Shown here: positions 1-10,298 of the stretch, piece by piece
Numbering within the stretch: position 1 is the stretch's first letter
Layout: each line of letters opens with the position of its first letter
Origin: Scytalidium lignicola
Taxonomy: Eukaryota; Ascomycota; Leotiomycetes
Direction: 5' to 3'
Length of the DNA: 25,182 nt
Assembly (NCBI GenBank): GCA_002812745.2
Contig: NCSJ02000477.1
Coordinates: 1-25,182, forward strand
Position numbers and translations under genes: made by a program
Notes under the pieces: generated by a model
Database searches by the model: none
The model's input: only the letters and a program-made list of their open reading frames with translations
What the model was told of the DNA's origin: nothing

Positions 1-188
1 CCAGTGCCGCTAGCAGCTTTGGGTTTGGAGCGTTCACCTCTCGCTGCGGCTGCCCAGTAATATCCCGAACGACGCCCTGACCAGGTGGCTTTTACCGCGC
101 AAGCCCAGAGAGGGGCCGTGAAGGGGCTTCAGAGGAGGAGAGGAGGAGGAAAGGTCACCAGAAGAGAAGNAAAAAAAGCAGGCAGAGC

Positions 189-232
189 CTGATCCTGTGC
201 TGATGCTAGGCTGATCCTAGGCTGATGTCGGG
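189..232. repeat. 11-bp tandem repeat, four units
   Basis: Four consecutive 11-bp units read CTGATCCTGTG, CTGATGCTAGG, CTGATCCTAGG and CTGATGTCGGG. The period is close to one DNA helical turn. The units are diverged, so this is a minisatellite relic rather than a fresh slippage product. It is not inside any gene I can support. Confidence 0.8.
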
Positions 233-610
233 CTGCTGATCCACCGGGCTAGGCCGAAAGCCGCCCAGCCCCTCCCAAACATGAAACAATCGTTGATCTC
301 CCCATGGCGTTGCGGGGGGTGGTCGCCGCGCCCCTGATTGGGATGGTAAGATTGGTTAATCCCGCTGTAAGATGAACAGTTAATGCATCGCCTTCCTCCA
401 ATGGTCCATCGCTGCCCCATCGTGGCCGCCATCGAGGAATCGCAATCTCGATGTGGACGCGCCTCTGGATCGAGCATACCTGGCTCCATTGCGGATGATT
501 TCGGTTGCACGGGAGCAGCCAGGGGATACGAAAAGAGACGGACGAAAATGGATTTTGCTCAAGGGCAAAAATTTAAAGATAGAAAGAAGGAAAAAGCTGC
601 AACTTGTACG

Positions 611-630
611 GTCCAGTCCAGTCCAGTCCA
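611..630. repeat. (GTCCA)4 tandem repeat
   Basis: Four perfect copies of the pentamer GTCCA lie in intergenic DNA. No function is visible. Confidence 0.9.
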
Positions 631-1395
631 AAAGAACAGCCAGCTTATGGTAAACCACGTTCTTGCGTTGCACTCATTCTCTCAATCAATCATTAATTTA
701 GTCAAGTCACACTAGACAATAGCCCGTGCAGTACTGTATAGTACAACTCAATTGTTCCCACTCTTGCGGATTGCCGAGGCTGCAGCGCGGTCATCTACCG
801 TGCTTCAAACTTCATCATGGCTTTTTTTTTTTTTGAGACGCCGGCACGTGGAATGCAGCCTTAGGAGAGAGATGAAAGTACAGTACGTGTAAAGGAAGAG
901 AGAGAGAAAAGTCCAAGCAATAGGACTTGACTACTTGAAGGAGCAAACGAAACAACACACCCCTCCAAACATGATTCAGACTTGCCGTCCACCACCAAAC
1001 CATTCCTCTAACGTCGATATTTTTTTAATCCACTTTTACAGTACATGAACATGTACTCTCCCCCACAACTAGTATTCTCTATTACGAAGTAAACCGGTAA
1101 TTCGACGAATGCTTCGTTATCTGTCAGCTCCGTAATGCTAGGATTTATTTCTAATTTCTGAATACCTGTATCCGTCCCTCGAGGAAGCAGATTTGGCGAT
1201 CGCCACGGGGTTGGTGGCGCTTCTCTCTGCCAATCCACAGTAGCGGTTTTTCCCTCTTCTTCCCCTTAAATGGTGACAGAAAGGTGGTGGGCCATCACTC
1301 CATGATGCTCTGACTGATGCTGTTATTATTAGACGCCCCGAATCAACAGCTCCTTAGTCCAAAAAAAAGTCCTTGGCAACTTCCGCAAATGAATT

Positions 1396-1419
1396 AGAGA
1401 GAGAGAGAGAGAGAGAGAG
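1396..1419. repeat. (AG)12 microsatellite
   Basis: Twelve uninterrupted AG dinucleotides, a polypurine tract on the + strand, in intergenic DNA. Confidence 0.95.
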
Positions 1420-2335
1420 CTCGAGAAAGGTTAGGGAAAAGTCCGATGTACAGTAATATCATTTTACCCGCTTTTCGCCAGCGCAAATGTCAACAAAGCC
1501 TGGATTCCCTGGCTTCCTTCTCCTTGCAAGTGCGGCGCTTGGATACCGCTGTCACCTGCTGCTGTGCAAATACTTAACCGCTGTACCTCCGTAGACCACC
1601 GATACGGTAGTAGTGAAGCTAACCCCAATCATGAAGATGGGTTGCTACGAGAATGCCAGTGTGGTTGATATGGGATGGACAGCCATATTGCAACGGCCCG
1701 GAGCCTCCGATTGATCGATTGATTAAATCGATTTGATTTTTCCCTTCTTCCTTTCTTCTGCATTCTTTTACGTATGGCACCTTTTCTAATTGCTGCTAAT
1801 GGCTGATGGTTGATGGCCGACGCCGTAGTACCAAATTCGAGCAAGTATGGCTTCCCTCCATACCAGCTAGTCAACTATTCTGGTACGGGGAGATAATTGA
1901 AGCATCCTGGGCAGGATCACGGAGCATTGATCAATAGATGAGTTGAGCTGACCGCCTCTTTGGACCCCGCCCCCTGTCACTCAGCGTCGATCATTACTCG
2001 CCTTTGACCATCCCTCTGCTGCACACCCGTTTAGGGCTGGCAACTCGAGCCTGCACCTGGGCTTGTTGGCCATTTTACGGCAGGCTCGCTGGCTGATTCT
2101 GTCACTTCCTGCACCAAAAAGGAATCCCAACCATGGGCCCCCAAGTGATGGATTTTCATGAACTACCGGTCCCGTCAAGCGCCACAGACGAGAAACTTTG
2201 AGTTGTGATAAGCCTTGGGGATCGACGTTGCTCCGCAAACATCAACGTTCCACTTTCATCTGTACAGTACAGGAGTGTGAAGTGTCGCATAACTAATATC
2301 GCGCGAAAAGGGGAGGTTAAGGAGAGGTCTGGAAA

Positions 2336-2368
2336 GAATGAATGAATGATGAATGAATGAATGAATGG
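2336..2368. repeat. (GAAT)n microsatellite
   Basis: Seven GAAT units are interrupted once by a GAT triplet. The interruption shows partial decay of the array. Confidence 0.92.
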
Positions 2369-4593
2369 GAAATTAAAGGAGCCAACGGAGATGGAGAACC
2401 ACTGCCAGCAATTGGGACGTCCTCTACTGCAACCACGGTCACCACATCGACATCAATGAACTATCGGTGTCTTCTGCATAATGTCTCACCTGCGGGTAAA
2501 TGGAGCTGGACCGTTCCACATCGTTATAATGCAGGCTTGCAAGACGCCAATATTCCCGTTGTCAAAGCTTTTCCACCTTATTTCTACGCCCAACCGTGCA
2601 ATCATGATGAGAGGATTCCAGACCACATGAAAATATTGAAATATTACTGTGTACGAGGTGGTCATTCATGTCATTCATCACTTCTCACATTAATTATTGC
2701 CGCTTCTGTAACTGCCGAAATAAACCCTATCCATCGGCTTTAGTACAGTAAGAGTGAGATTTGGTGCACACCCGCACAAATGTCACTCACTAATGGCACT
2801 CAAATGAAATTTCATAAAACTAGCACTCAGCCAAGCATTGCTATCTCAAGTGCAATCAGCCCATACCAACTTGGGACTTTATCAGGGCAATGTTGTGCAG
2901 ATGGATTTGAGCTGTCTGATCACCACGCCCGGAGGGATGAACTGGTGTTCTTGCAAGAAGCAAGAAGACGACTTGCCATTGGTGCATATTCGCTGAATGA
3001 TCAAGTTTTGTTGTACGTATGTATGTGTGTGTTGTGTGTGTGTGCCGCATTGGAGGCGGTGCATGATGCAGCATGCATGTGCCATTTGTGAAGAGGAGCA
3101 TGGAACTGGATGCGTATGATGACAACACTATAACATATCTGGAAGCTGCCTTGCTACCAAGATCGCAGGAGTCGACCATGATATGCCCAAAGGATTATAG
3201 AGGCTCGAAGTTGCTGAGAATTTGCGTGCAAAAGCACCAAAACAAAGTGACCAGTTGTGGGAGTGCGAATCTAGGGTAAACCGCAGGCGAAATGCAATGA
3301 ATGCATTGCATCACTCTGGTTTTCCTACGGTAGGAAGCAGGCAGAAGAGCCTGCCATCAGAAACAAAAAGGAAGAGCTTTAATGGGGTGTAGTTCCTGGC
3401 CACTGAGAGTCCTCTGAAAGGCCCCCTTGCACCCTTTCTAGGATCTCCTGGTTATCAGGTCGCACAGGTCATTGGGCCAGCAGATGGGCAAGCAACACAT
3501 AACCGGACTGCCCTCCTTACACGTAGCTGGCTGCTCCCGCGGACTTACCGGTACTGGACCTAATTGCATTGATGAGAACGTTTTGACAGAAGGAATGCTT
3601 AACACAATACGGTGATGTACTGTACAATTCACGACGTGAGGAGACACTCCAGTAATACTGGCCCCTTGTCTTTTACAGTAAAGATAATACTGCCCTCAGA
3701 GGTTATGCAGCCGTGACCGTGGGCTAAGAAGAGACAAAGTTCGGATGATGGTTTATCTCTACTAGTGAAAGCCGACCGCGGTAGCCGATTAATTCCCTCG
3801 GTATTTATAATCATATTCAACGTCATCGGCAGCCTCGATAGTAATGACGACTTTATGGGCGTCAGTTCCAAATGTTATTTTAATCCGGAAGAAAACAGGA
3901 GAGAAGAAGAAAATACAAAAACAAGGCAAAAAATAAAACTAATCCTAACGAATAAAACTCTGAACTGAGAGATGTGATTCGATCCCATAAAACATCCTTC
4001 GGTCCTTTTTTAGTTATTTTATGATTACTTTTGTTAGGAAAATAAATTGTTTCAATTTTTATTCCTTTTTATTTATTTAATTCCACTCTAGAAGGAAAAA
4101 TTTCTTTTCTTGGTCGCGTTATTGCTAGGTTAGTAGAAGGCACTCTCCGAAATATCATTCAATTGCCTTCTAGTTTTCCTCGAAGCCTCATGCAAGGCCG
4201 CAGTACAGGTAAAGAAGCACTGGACGGGAGCTCTCACAGAAGGCTGAGATGACGCCTCACGATGGAGGTCACGTTGGTGGTTGCAGCCGAACACACATAC
4301 TGTGTAAGCAGAACAGATGGGCACGGTCCCCATAACAAACCCCGTTACCTTCCGCCCTCCGGAAAGTGTAGATCGGATGGAGCCAACAACATATCACACG
4401 TCAATTTGGATGGTGAATATCATCATACCACATACTTGTCCTGCATTGAGATACGATAGCTATTCTGTGCTTACTTCCCCACATGTACATCTGCCGAGGC
4501 AAGCATTTCCAGGCTGTTCAAAAGATGGGCGAATTATTACAGTATTGCGCGCAGGATTTTCTTAATGCCTGGCACCTGCCTGGCTCCAACAAA
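2369..4593. other. intergenic DNA with an AT-rich island
   Basis: No gene is supported. A 128-codon open frame starting inside the GAAT array (2357-2743, + strand) matches no family I recognise and is within chance length for a window of this size. The stretch includes a GT-rich tract (about 3014-3044), an 8-bp-stem inverted repeat (3292-3311), four TACAGTA/TACTGTA motifs (2744, 3618, 3674, 4538) and an AT-rich island (about 3871-4130) that switches from A-rich to T-rich on the + strand. Confidence 0.55.
3292..3311. repeat. inverted repeat, 8-bp stem with 4-nt loop
   Basis: ATGCAATG (3292-3299) and CATTGCAT (3304-3311) are perfect reverse complements separated by AATG. It may be a hairpin or a symmetric protein site; no nearby gene helps decide. 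Confidence 0.75.
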
Positions 4594-4640
4594 GGGTGGG
4601 GAAAAGGGGGGGGGGAGTGAAGGGCGAAGGGCCAGGGGGG
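4594..4640 (+). other. G-quadruplex candidate
   Basis: Six G runs lie on the + strand within 47 bp: 3 G at 4594, 4 G at 4598, 10 G at 4606, 3 G at 4622, 3 G at 4629 and 6 G at 4635. Loops are 1, 4, 6, 4 and 3 nt. This satisfies the usual four-run rule several times over. It is about 5.7 kb upstream of the flbC start, with no gene around it. Confidence 0.75.
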
Positions 4641-5040
4641 CGCAAACTACACACGCTACACTACAACCAAAAACCAATCCACACCAACCATGAGGACGAT
4701 AGGAAAATGTCAGAGTTTTCCAAAACAGCTTTACTGTAGGAGTGAAGCGGGGCGAGGGCGAGTAGCAATGCCAAATGATCTTCAAGTAGTCCCGCACTTG
4801 TAGATTACCCTTTTCACTCCCCCGGAACAAATCTGGTCAGGAGACAAAGACGAAGCTCTGGCACCAGGAAATTACTTGGAACTCTTTTTTTTCGTTCTCG
4901 TAATCTAAATCTCTCCTTTTGCGGTAGGATGTCGAAGTGACAGAATACAATGCCATCACGAAAGGATCTATCTCGGCGTAATCTCATTGAGACATTTGCG
5001 CCAAGCGCTGGGTCAGTGCAAAAAGACAATTGGGTATGTA

Positions 5041-5079
5041 TTATTATTATTATCATTATTATTCTTCTTCTTCTTCTTC
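5041..5079. repeat. compound (TTA)n-(TTC)n microsatellite
   Basis: A TTA-type array with one ATC interruption runs directly into a TTC array. Compound arrays of this kind arise by slippage beside a point-mutated unit. It is noncoding. Confidence 0.9.
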
Positions 5080-5482
5080 CTTTTTGTGGTGGATACAGTA
5101 ATGTTTCTTTTTATGCCGCCCTCTTCCTGAAACCTCCTAATGTCCTTGCGCCATGCTGTCAGTGCGTTTATTCCCGTCAGTCTTGTGCAGTGCCGGCCGG
5201 GCAGTGCGTTTGTGCGTTTGTGGGCAGGGCTGCACCAGCACTACTGTACAGTACAGACAGGACTTTACAGAACAGGGTGACGAACAGAAAGCTTGGGGTC
5301 CCACTCGGCGCGCCTATTTTCTTCTTCTTTCGTGATGATACAGTACAGATAGGTAGCATTGGGGTGTATGTAATTGGGAGGGGACGTCAGGGATTTGGTT
5401 CCCAGTTAGCAGCGCATACCGGATTTGGAAAATTCACGTGAAATCCAGGAATTTCTGGAACTCGTTGTTCACCATCGAACGA

Positions 5483-5528
5483 GGATGGTGATAATGATGA
5501 TGATGATGATGGTGATGGTGATGATGAC
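5483..5528. repeat. (GAT)n/(GGT GAT)n imperfect microsatellite
   Basis: Imperfect GAT triplets with GGT and AAT variants. A matching open frame would encode mostly Met or Asp runs and is not considered coding. Confidence 0.85.
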
Positions 5529-6034
5529 ATCGGACAATCAAGGTTGTATCGAAATCCACCAAAAAAAGAGTCTGTTTCTTCATTTTAATTTAAAATTATA
5601 TTCTCCGTATTCCTGGCAAGCAGAATCATGTTTGTGATGGGGCAGGGAGTGGAACTAGATTGGGAACAGACCTGACCAGGGATATGACTAGTACGGGAGA
5701 AGTGAGCTTGGTGAGGTGACCTATTCCGGCCCCATCAGGTCGCCGACTTGAGCGTTTTTGTGGTGCTGCAGGGAAAAATGCACAGACAAAACGGGGTCGG
5801 GGGACTCGCAAATCGGATATCTCGAGATTTTGGCAGCGATGAGAGGGATCTCGTGGACCAAACAGGGCAGTGAGCAGCGTCAAGGTGTTGCCAGGATGCG
5901 CAATGCCGTTGGTAAGGCGGAAAGGGTGCGCGCATGGGGGGAGGACAGCCGTGATTGGCCCCACCGAGTAAGACCACATGCTAGAGAGCTCTCTGCAGCA
6001 GCAGTGTGCATCTTGCTTCTTCTGATACAGGAGT

Positions 6035-6078
6035 CTGTGTGTATATGTGTGTGTGTGTGTGAGTGTGAGCGTGTGTGT
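6035..6078. repeat. (TG)n microsatellite with interruptions
   Basis: TG dinucleotides are interrupted by TATA, GA and GC steps. Long TG runs can adopt Z-DNA, but no role is visible here. Confidence 0.88.
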
Positions 6079-6616
6079 TCGATGATTCTCTGTAGCCATG
6101 GCAGTTGTTCTGTAGTATTTGGTAATAGCAGTAGCAGTAGTTAGTCATAGTACTGTAGTAGCACTAGTCTATGTTAGAGAGCCAAAATGCTAGTGGCAAA
6201 TTAACGTTAGCCGTACTTTGGCACACGTCTGGCTGTGTGGAAGGAACGCCTAGAGGGGATTGATAATGAAAATTAAAAAACATAGTGGAAAGGGAGAAGT
6301 AGGTACTGTAGTTGGCAAAACATAGAATAGTCCCAACACCACACAGTACAGTACAGCAAGCAGAAGACAGTTCTCTCTTTGCCAATGCCAATGGGAAGCA
6401 TCATTATTACCATACCATCATGAACCCGTACAGCAACAAGGACGTTGTGGTTAGCTTTTCTGCGATGGGCGGTGGCGTTAGTGTGGCCCTCACTACCACC
6501 TACTGCCTCTGCTCGCTACACGGACAGGTCCCCGCTAGCGCCACGCCACCTGCCCTGTTCCCTCTCTTTTTCTGCGGGCGTGCCAATCCTGCTGAGAACC
6601 CGCTGGAAAAGGTGCT

Positions 6617-6662
6617 CACAGCTCTCTCGCTCTCTCTATTTCTCTATATTTCTCTATTTCTC
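6617..6662. repeat. CT-rich imperfect repeat (TCTCTATT units)
   Basis: A pyrimidine tract built from CTCT and TTTCTCTA/TTTCTCTATA units. It is probably slippage-derived and is noncoding. Confidence 0.75.
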
Positions 6663-7463
6663 TCCAACCTAGGTGACGCTGACNGGGGGATGGGCAACCG
6701 ATGACGCTGATGATGCTGCAAGTTGGGCTGCTGGTGATGCAGAAGTATGTACAGTAGCAGCAGCATATACCCTATCGCTGGCCTGCCCTGTTTGGAGCTC
6801 TTGGGCGGCATGCCCCCGACTCCGCGCCTGCAGCAGCACCTCTGGGCATCTGTGGTCCCTGAGGCGTGTGCCGCCTTATGACCTGCCGTGCTACACCAGA
6901 CTGCTACACCAAAGCTGCGGTATTACACCACCACCACTATCCCACCCTCCCACTGCTGTACTGAACGAACGTTTTGAACGCTGAATGGAATTGCACCGTG
7001 ACCAAGGGGGGGTTTCCCTCTCCCCCAGAGACTGCGTTCCTCGAGCACTCCTCCTCGAATTGCAGCCCAGGAGCGCACAGTCGCGTAATTCCTAATTCAG
7101 AGCTATGATGGGATTGCCCCTAGGACCCTGGCCGCCATCATCAATGCGGATGCCCCGGTCGCCTGGGGGTGCCGCACCAAGAGAACTCCACTCATAGCAC
7201 TCTCCAGCAACTACCAGCACGCTACTTGAGATCTCCCGCCAATCACCCGCTGCCCAAGCCCTGTTCGGCTCTTGGCCGTTCACTGCAGCTGCGCAGTGAT
7301 GCGAGCACAGCTTGGCCCTGACCGGCCCTGAAGAGCAGCTTCTTCTTCGGAGAGCACTTGCTGAAGAAGGGCCAAGAGCCCTGAAGTCATGAAGTCCTCC
7401 ACTGTAGCTTGGAAGCAGGCCTGTGGCAGCGCTACCATCAGCCGTGTAGATGCCCATTTTAGN

Positions 7464-7483
7464 AGAGAGAGAGAGAGAGAGAT
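7464..7483. repeat. (AG)n microsatellite next to an N
   Basis: An AG run is directly preceded by the ambiguous base at 7463. The true repeat number is uncertain because the assembly marks the edge as unresolved. Confidence 0.85.
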
Positions 7484-8514
7484 AGAGACAAAGAGGGGGG
7501 AAGGTGGCTTCAAAAAGGCACTTAGGTGGCCCTGTCTCTGTGTGGACAAGTGCTGTACCGTACTGTACTGTACTGTAGTAGCTTGTATGGTACTCGTAGC
7601 TCCCTCTCTCTTCCCAAAAGCCCCCTGGCACGCCCCCAAGTGGACATTCTGCCAGCCCCAAAAAATAGCCCCAAAAGTCCTAAGGCACGATTCCTGCCTC
7701 ATACCTCATCGCGAAAGCCCCCCCCCGTCGTAGGTAGTGCTGGTCCCCGTGTTTGGTCTTGACTAAGAGCACCCACTTACAAAATCCCGATGGCGCCCCC
7801 CCATCTTCTATCGTCATTGGGGCTGCTCCATGGCCCTCCTCCCGGCTGCTGATTCGTCGGCCGCGGGGGGGGCCCGGTGAGCACCCTCTCTCTCTCTTCC
7901 CATCCCCTAATCCCTCACATCCCTATCCCCATCCATCAAATCCGGTCTCCCCCTCCTCCACCGAGGCTTCCCCTCTCCTGCTCTCTTCTGCGTGAGTGCG
8001 ACGAAAAAACAATGCTCGGGGCCACGCCTTCCGTCATTGTCTCAAAAGAGGAACGAGTCATGCCAGGTTAGGTTGTGTTAGGTAAGTAGAATGGACGGTT
8101 GATTGAGGTTGATGATGCGGAGGAGGAGCATGACGATGATTATGATGACGACGGTGATGCTGGCTGCCAAAACTACTGCTACAGTACTTTTGCTACCGTA
8201 CTTTCTGCTGGCCATCAAAGCCCGCTCACTCGTCCGATACTCGTACGGGCGGTGACGAAAAAAAAAAAGAGGTCGACGCACACGATGCTACCACTCCTCT
8301 GCACCCTGGAAGAAAAAGCCAGATGGTGGAGTAGGCAAGGTACAGGAAGGCAGAACCCTACCGGCAAAAAAGAATGCTGCACCTCACAAGTACTCCGTGA
8401 GTACTGTACCTGTTGAACCTGTCCTGCCTGGGCACGCACGCATTTGGTCCTATCCAATCCATGCCAGTCCAGCAGGTGGCCATGCTTTCGAAACCCCATC
8501 ATCGCTACTTGTTT

Positions 8515-8564
8515 GCTGCTGCTGCTGCTGCTGCTACTACTACTACTACTACTGGTGCTACTGG
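8515..8564. repeat. compound (GCT)n-(ACT)n microsatellite
   Basis: GCT triplets change to ACT triplets and then to GGTGCTACT variants. In one frame this would read as a run of leucines, in another as alanine then threonine; no real protein accompanies it. Confidence 0.9.
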
Positions 8565-9126
8565 TACCCAAAGAGCATATCCTCCAGAGGGCTTGTTTGG
8601 TGTTCTTGATCATGAGCTCAGGCTTGGCCTACAAAACCACTCACACCCCCTGTTCCTGCCATCATCGAGCATATTCAGAGAAGACGAGCCGGTAGCACAA
8701 AATAAACAAACCCACCACCAGCAGTACTTATTGTAAAATAAAAAAACTCCTTTCGCGTTGTCCTCCTTCCGTACTTTGCACTTCTACCATCACAAAAACA
8801 GTTATCGTGCAATTGCTGTCTCAATTACCAATTATCAACTATCAATTATTATTCTCGACCTTTTTGGTGTCCGGGATAGGATTGCACCCAATTTCACCAG
8901 CAGTCTGCATCTACATCGAATCCAGCAACCTCGGTGGCAAGCTGGTCCTTCCAACACTGGTCCAAGCGTGGAACTTGACAACTTGCACGTCCTGATTGCG
9001 TACAGATATCACGAGTGCGATCCGGCCGGAATTCGCCCGGTATTCACTTCCAATCTCCGCAATCACGAAAATTGGCAGCAGCGGTGATCTTCATTATCAG
9101 TCTGATTACAGTTCGTCTGGCTACTG

Positions 9127-9202
9127 GAGCTGGAGCAGGAGTAAGAGTACTATAGGCGTAGGAGTAGTAGGAGCAGCAGCAGGAGCAGCAGCATCTACTT
9201 CA
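9127..9202. repeat. imperfect GGAGCA/GTAGGA trinucleotide-like repeat
   Basis: A purine-rich stretch of GGAGCA, GGAGTA and GCAGCA triplet variants with period 3. It is diverged and noncoding. Confidence 0.7.
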
Positions 9203-9234
9203 CGCTTGCAAGCATCCGCCTGGCAGCTTTTGGG

Positions 9235-9270
9235 ATCTGGCATCTCTCGCATTTCTGGCATTCCTGGCAT
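9235..9270. repeat. 9-bp tandem repeat, four units
   Basis: The units ATCTGGCAT, CTCTCGCAT, TTCTGGCAT and TCCTGGCAT follow directly on each other. A period of 9 would suit a tripeptide repeat, but neither strand offers a supported gene here. Confidence 0.75.
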
Positions 9271-9600
9271 CTGCCGTCTCTCTCTGGTGTCCAGCTTCTT
9301 TTTGGGGACGAGTGGTCCATTCATTCTTGCCAGAATAATAATAAATCAAATCCACCGCAGAAGTCGATCAGCTCCCAAACCGACGAAACCTGTGGCCTGC
9401 GGCTGCCGAAGATCAGACAAGCCTCCCGAACACTTCTCCCGTTGAGGTGGAACGGGTTGGGTGAGCTTAATCTCCAGCAGCGCCAGCATCCCAGCCGGCC
9501 TAGCTTCCTCCACATCAATCTTGCCCTTATTACAGCATTCCCTTGGAGGAGAGAGGACACGCCAGAGGAGGAGAAGGAGGCGGCGCCTTAGGTCAGCTTT

Positions 9601-10298
9601 TTATCAGAGTGCCGATCTTTATCTGAAAGGCAGCCCCCTTCGATCGTGGACTTTTCTTTTGGCTGGGCTGGCTTGCTTGCACCGACCCACAGGCCGTCTA
9701 AAAGCACATCCCGGGCCACTCGCAGCCATCAACAAAGCCATAACGGCGCCCTACCTGGGCACCCCCCCTCCCTCTATCCAATTCATCCCTCCCTCTCTCT
9801 CCCCCATCGGCTTGCTCGACCCTGGTCCCCACCCTACAAGCTTGCCCACGGCTGCCCTAGGGAAAAGACGACGTGCTGCTGCTGCTGCTTGCTGCTCCTC
9901 TCGCGGCACTCTACCGTCCTCGACCTACTCAGTCCCTTCCATCCTGGCAACCAACCACACATATCTAATCCTGCATTTGCCTCCGTATCTGAGGGCACAT
10001 AAGAGCGCTGATCCCACCGCTCAACCTCACCGTCCTGACCATCTTGCGGTGTTCCTGTTGCCAATCTCTGTTTCGTTCCCAACCTGATACATAGCTCAGA
10101 CCGGGGGCCAACGTGTTTGATCAACCTGTCTTCCCAGGACCCAGTTTATTTCATCAACCGCATTCCCTTTTTTGGCCGTGGTATTTGGGTCCTAGTTTCT
10201 GCTACATCAACCACCAACCGTCCTGTCGCTTCTTGCTTCTATACCTCGCCTCTCTCTCTCTCTCTCACTCTCTCACTCTCACTCTCACTTGGGAAAAA
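9601..10298 (+). promoter_or_regulatory. proximal promoter and 5' leader of flbC (inferred)
   Basis: This pyrimidine-rich segment lies directly before the flbC start. CT-rich blocks occur at about 9765-9840, and a run of CT/CTCACT units at 10246-10289 ends 9 nt before the ATG. Such CT tracts are common near transcription starts in filamentous fungi. No ATG occurs between 10081 and 10298, so no upstream ORF precedes the gene in that leader. A 208-codon open frame here (9461-10087) is Ser/Pro-rich only because of the CT bias. The dispersed TACAGTA motif is absent. The position of the transcription start is inferred. Confidence 0.6.
10246..10289 (+). repeat. CT tract just upstream of the flbC start codon
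   Basis: TC dinucleotides grade into CTCACT hexamers immediately before the AAAAAATG start context. It probably marks the transcription start region or 5' UTR. Confidence 0.85.

Larger units (their letters stand above)
1..2335. other. intergenic DNA, no supported gene
   Basis: I see no open reading frame with family resemblance on either strand; the frames present are short and out of register with each other. The stretch holds an 11-bp tandem repeat, a (GTCCA)4 repeat, a run of 13 T (822-834), an (AG)12 microsatellite and five copies of TACAGTA/TACTGTA (732, 879, 1037, 1449, 2263). There is one N at 170 in front of a run of A. It could contain untranslated RNA, which cannot be judged from sequence alone. 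Confidence 0.6.
4641..6616. other. intergenic DNA rich in microsatellites
   Basis: No gene is supported; the open frames here owe their length to TTC, GAT and TG repeats. Besides the repeats listed separately it holds TACAGTA/TACTGTA motifs at 4732, 5094, 5242, 5247, 5339, 6151, 6304 and 6347, and a TTCACGTGAA E-box palindrome at 5433-5442. Confidence 0.55.
6617..9600. other. intergenic DNA, no supported gene
   Basis: Open frames of 189 codons (7092-7661, - strand) and 140 codons (7280-7702, - strand) overlap each other, run through an AG repeat with an N at 7463, and resemble no family. The sequence holds compound microsatellites, TACAGTA/TACTGTA motifs at 6750, three overlapping copies at 7561-7577, 8180 and 8402, and an N at 6684. 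From 8409 onward the motif disappears. Confidence 0.55.

Noticed and set aside
2357..2743. 128-codon open frame on the + strand starting in the GAAT repeat
   Set aside because: It has the most protein-like composition of the left region, but its length is within chance and there is no recognisable motif, neighbour or promoter signal.
3965..3995. Possible tRNA B box (ATTCGATCCC)
   Set aside because: The flanking bases do not form a T stem, and no A box or acceptor pairing is present.
3871..4130. AT-rich island as a mutated transposon remnant
   Set aside because: I find no terminal repeats, target duplications or protein traces; A-rich to T-rich pairing is weak.
7092..7661. 189-codon open frame on the - strand
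   Set aside because: It crosses an AG microsatellite and an N, overlaps another frame of similar length, and matches no family.
9461..10087. 208-codon open frame on the + strand
   Set aside because: It is Ser/Pro/Leu-rich because of CT bias in the flbC leader, shows no domain, and does not join flbC in frame by a clear splice site.
10113..10298. N-terminal extension of flbC
   Set aside because: The upstream frame is open only from a GTG codon; there is no ATG before 10299, and the extension is low-complexity leucine/serine from the CT tract.
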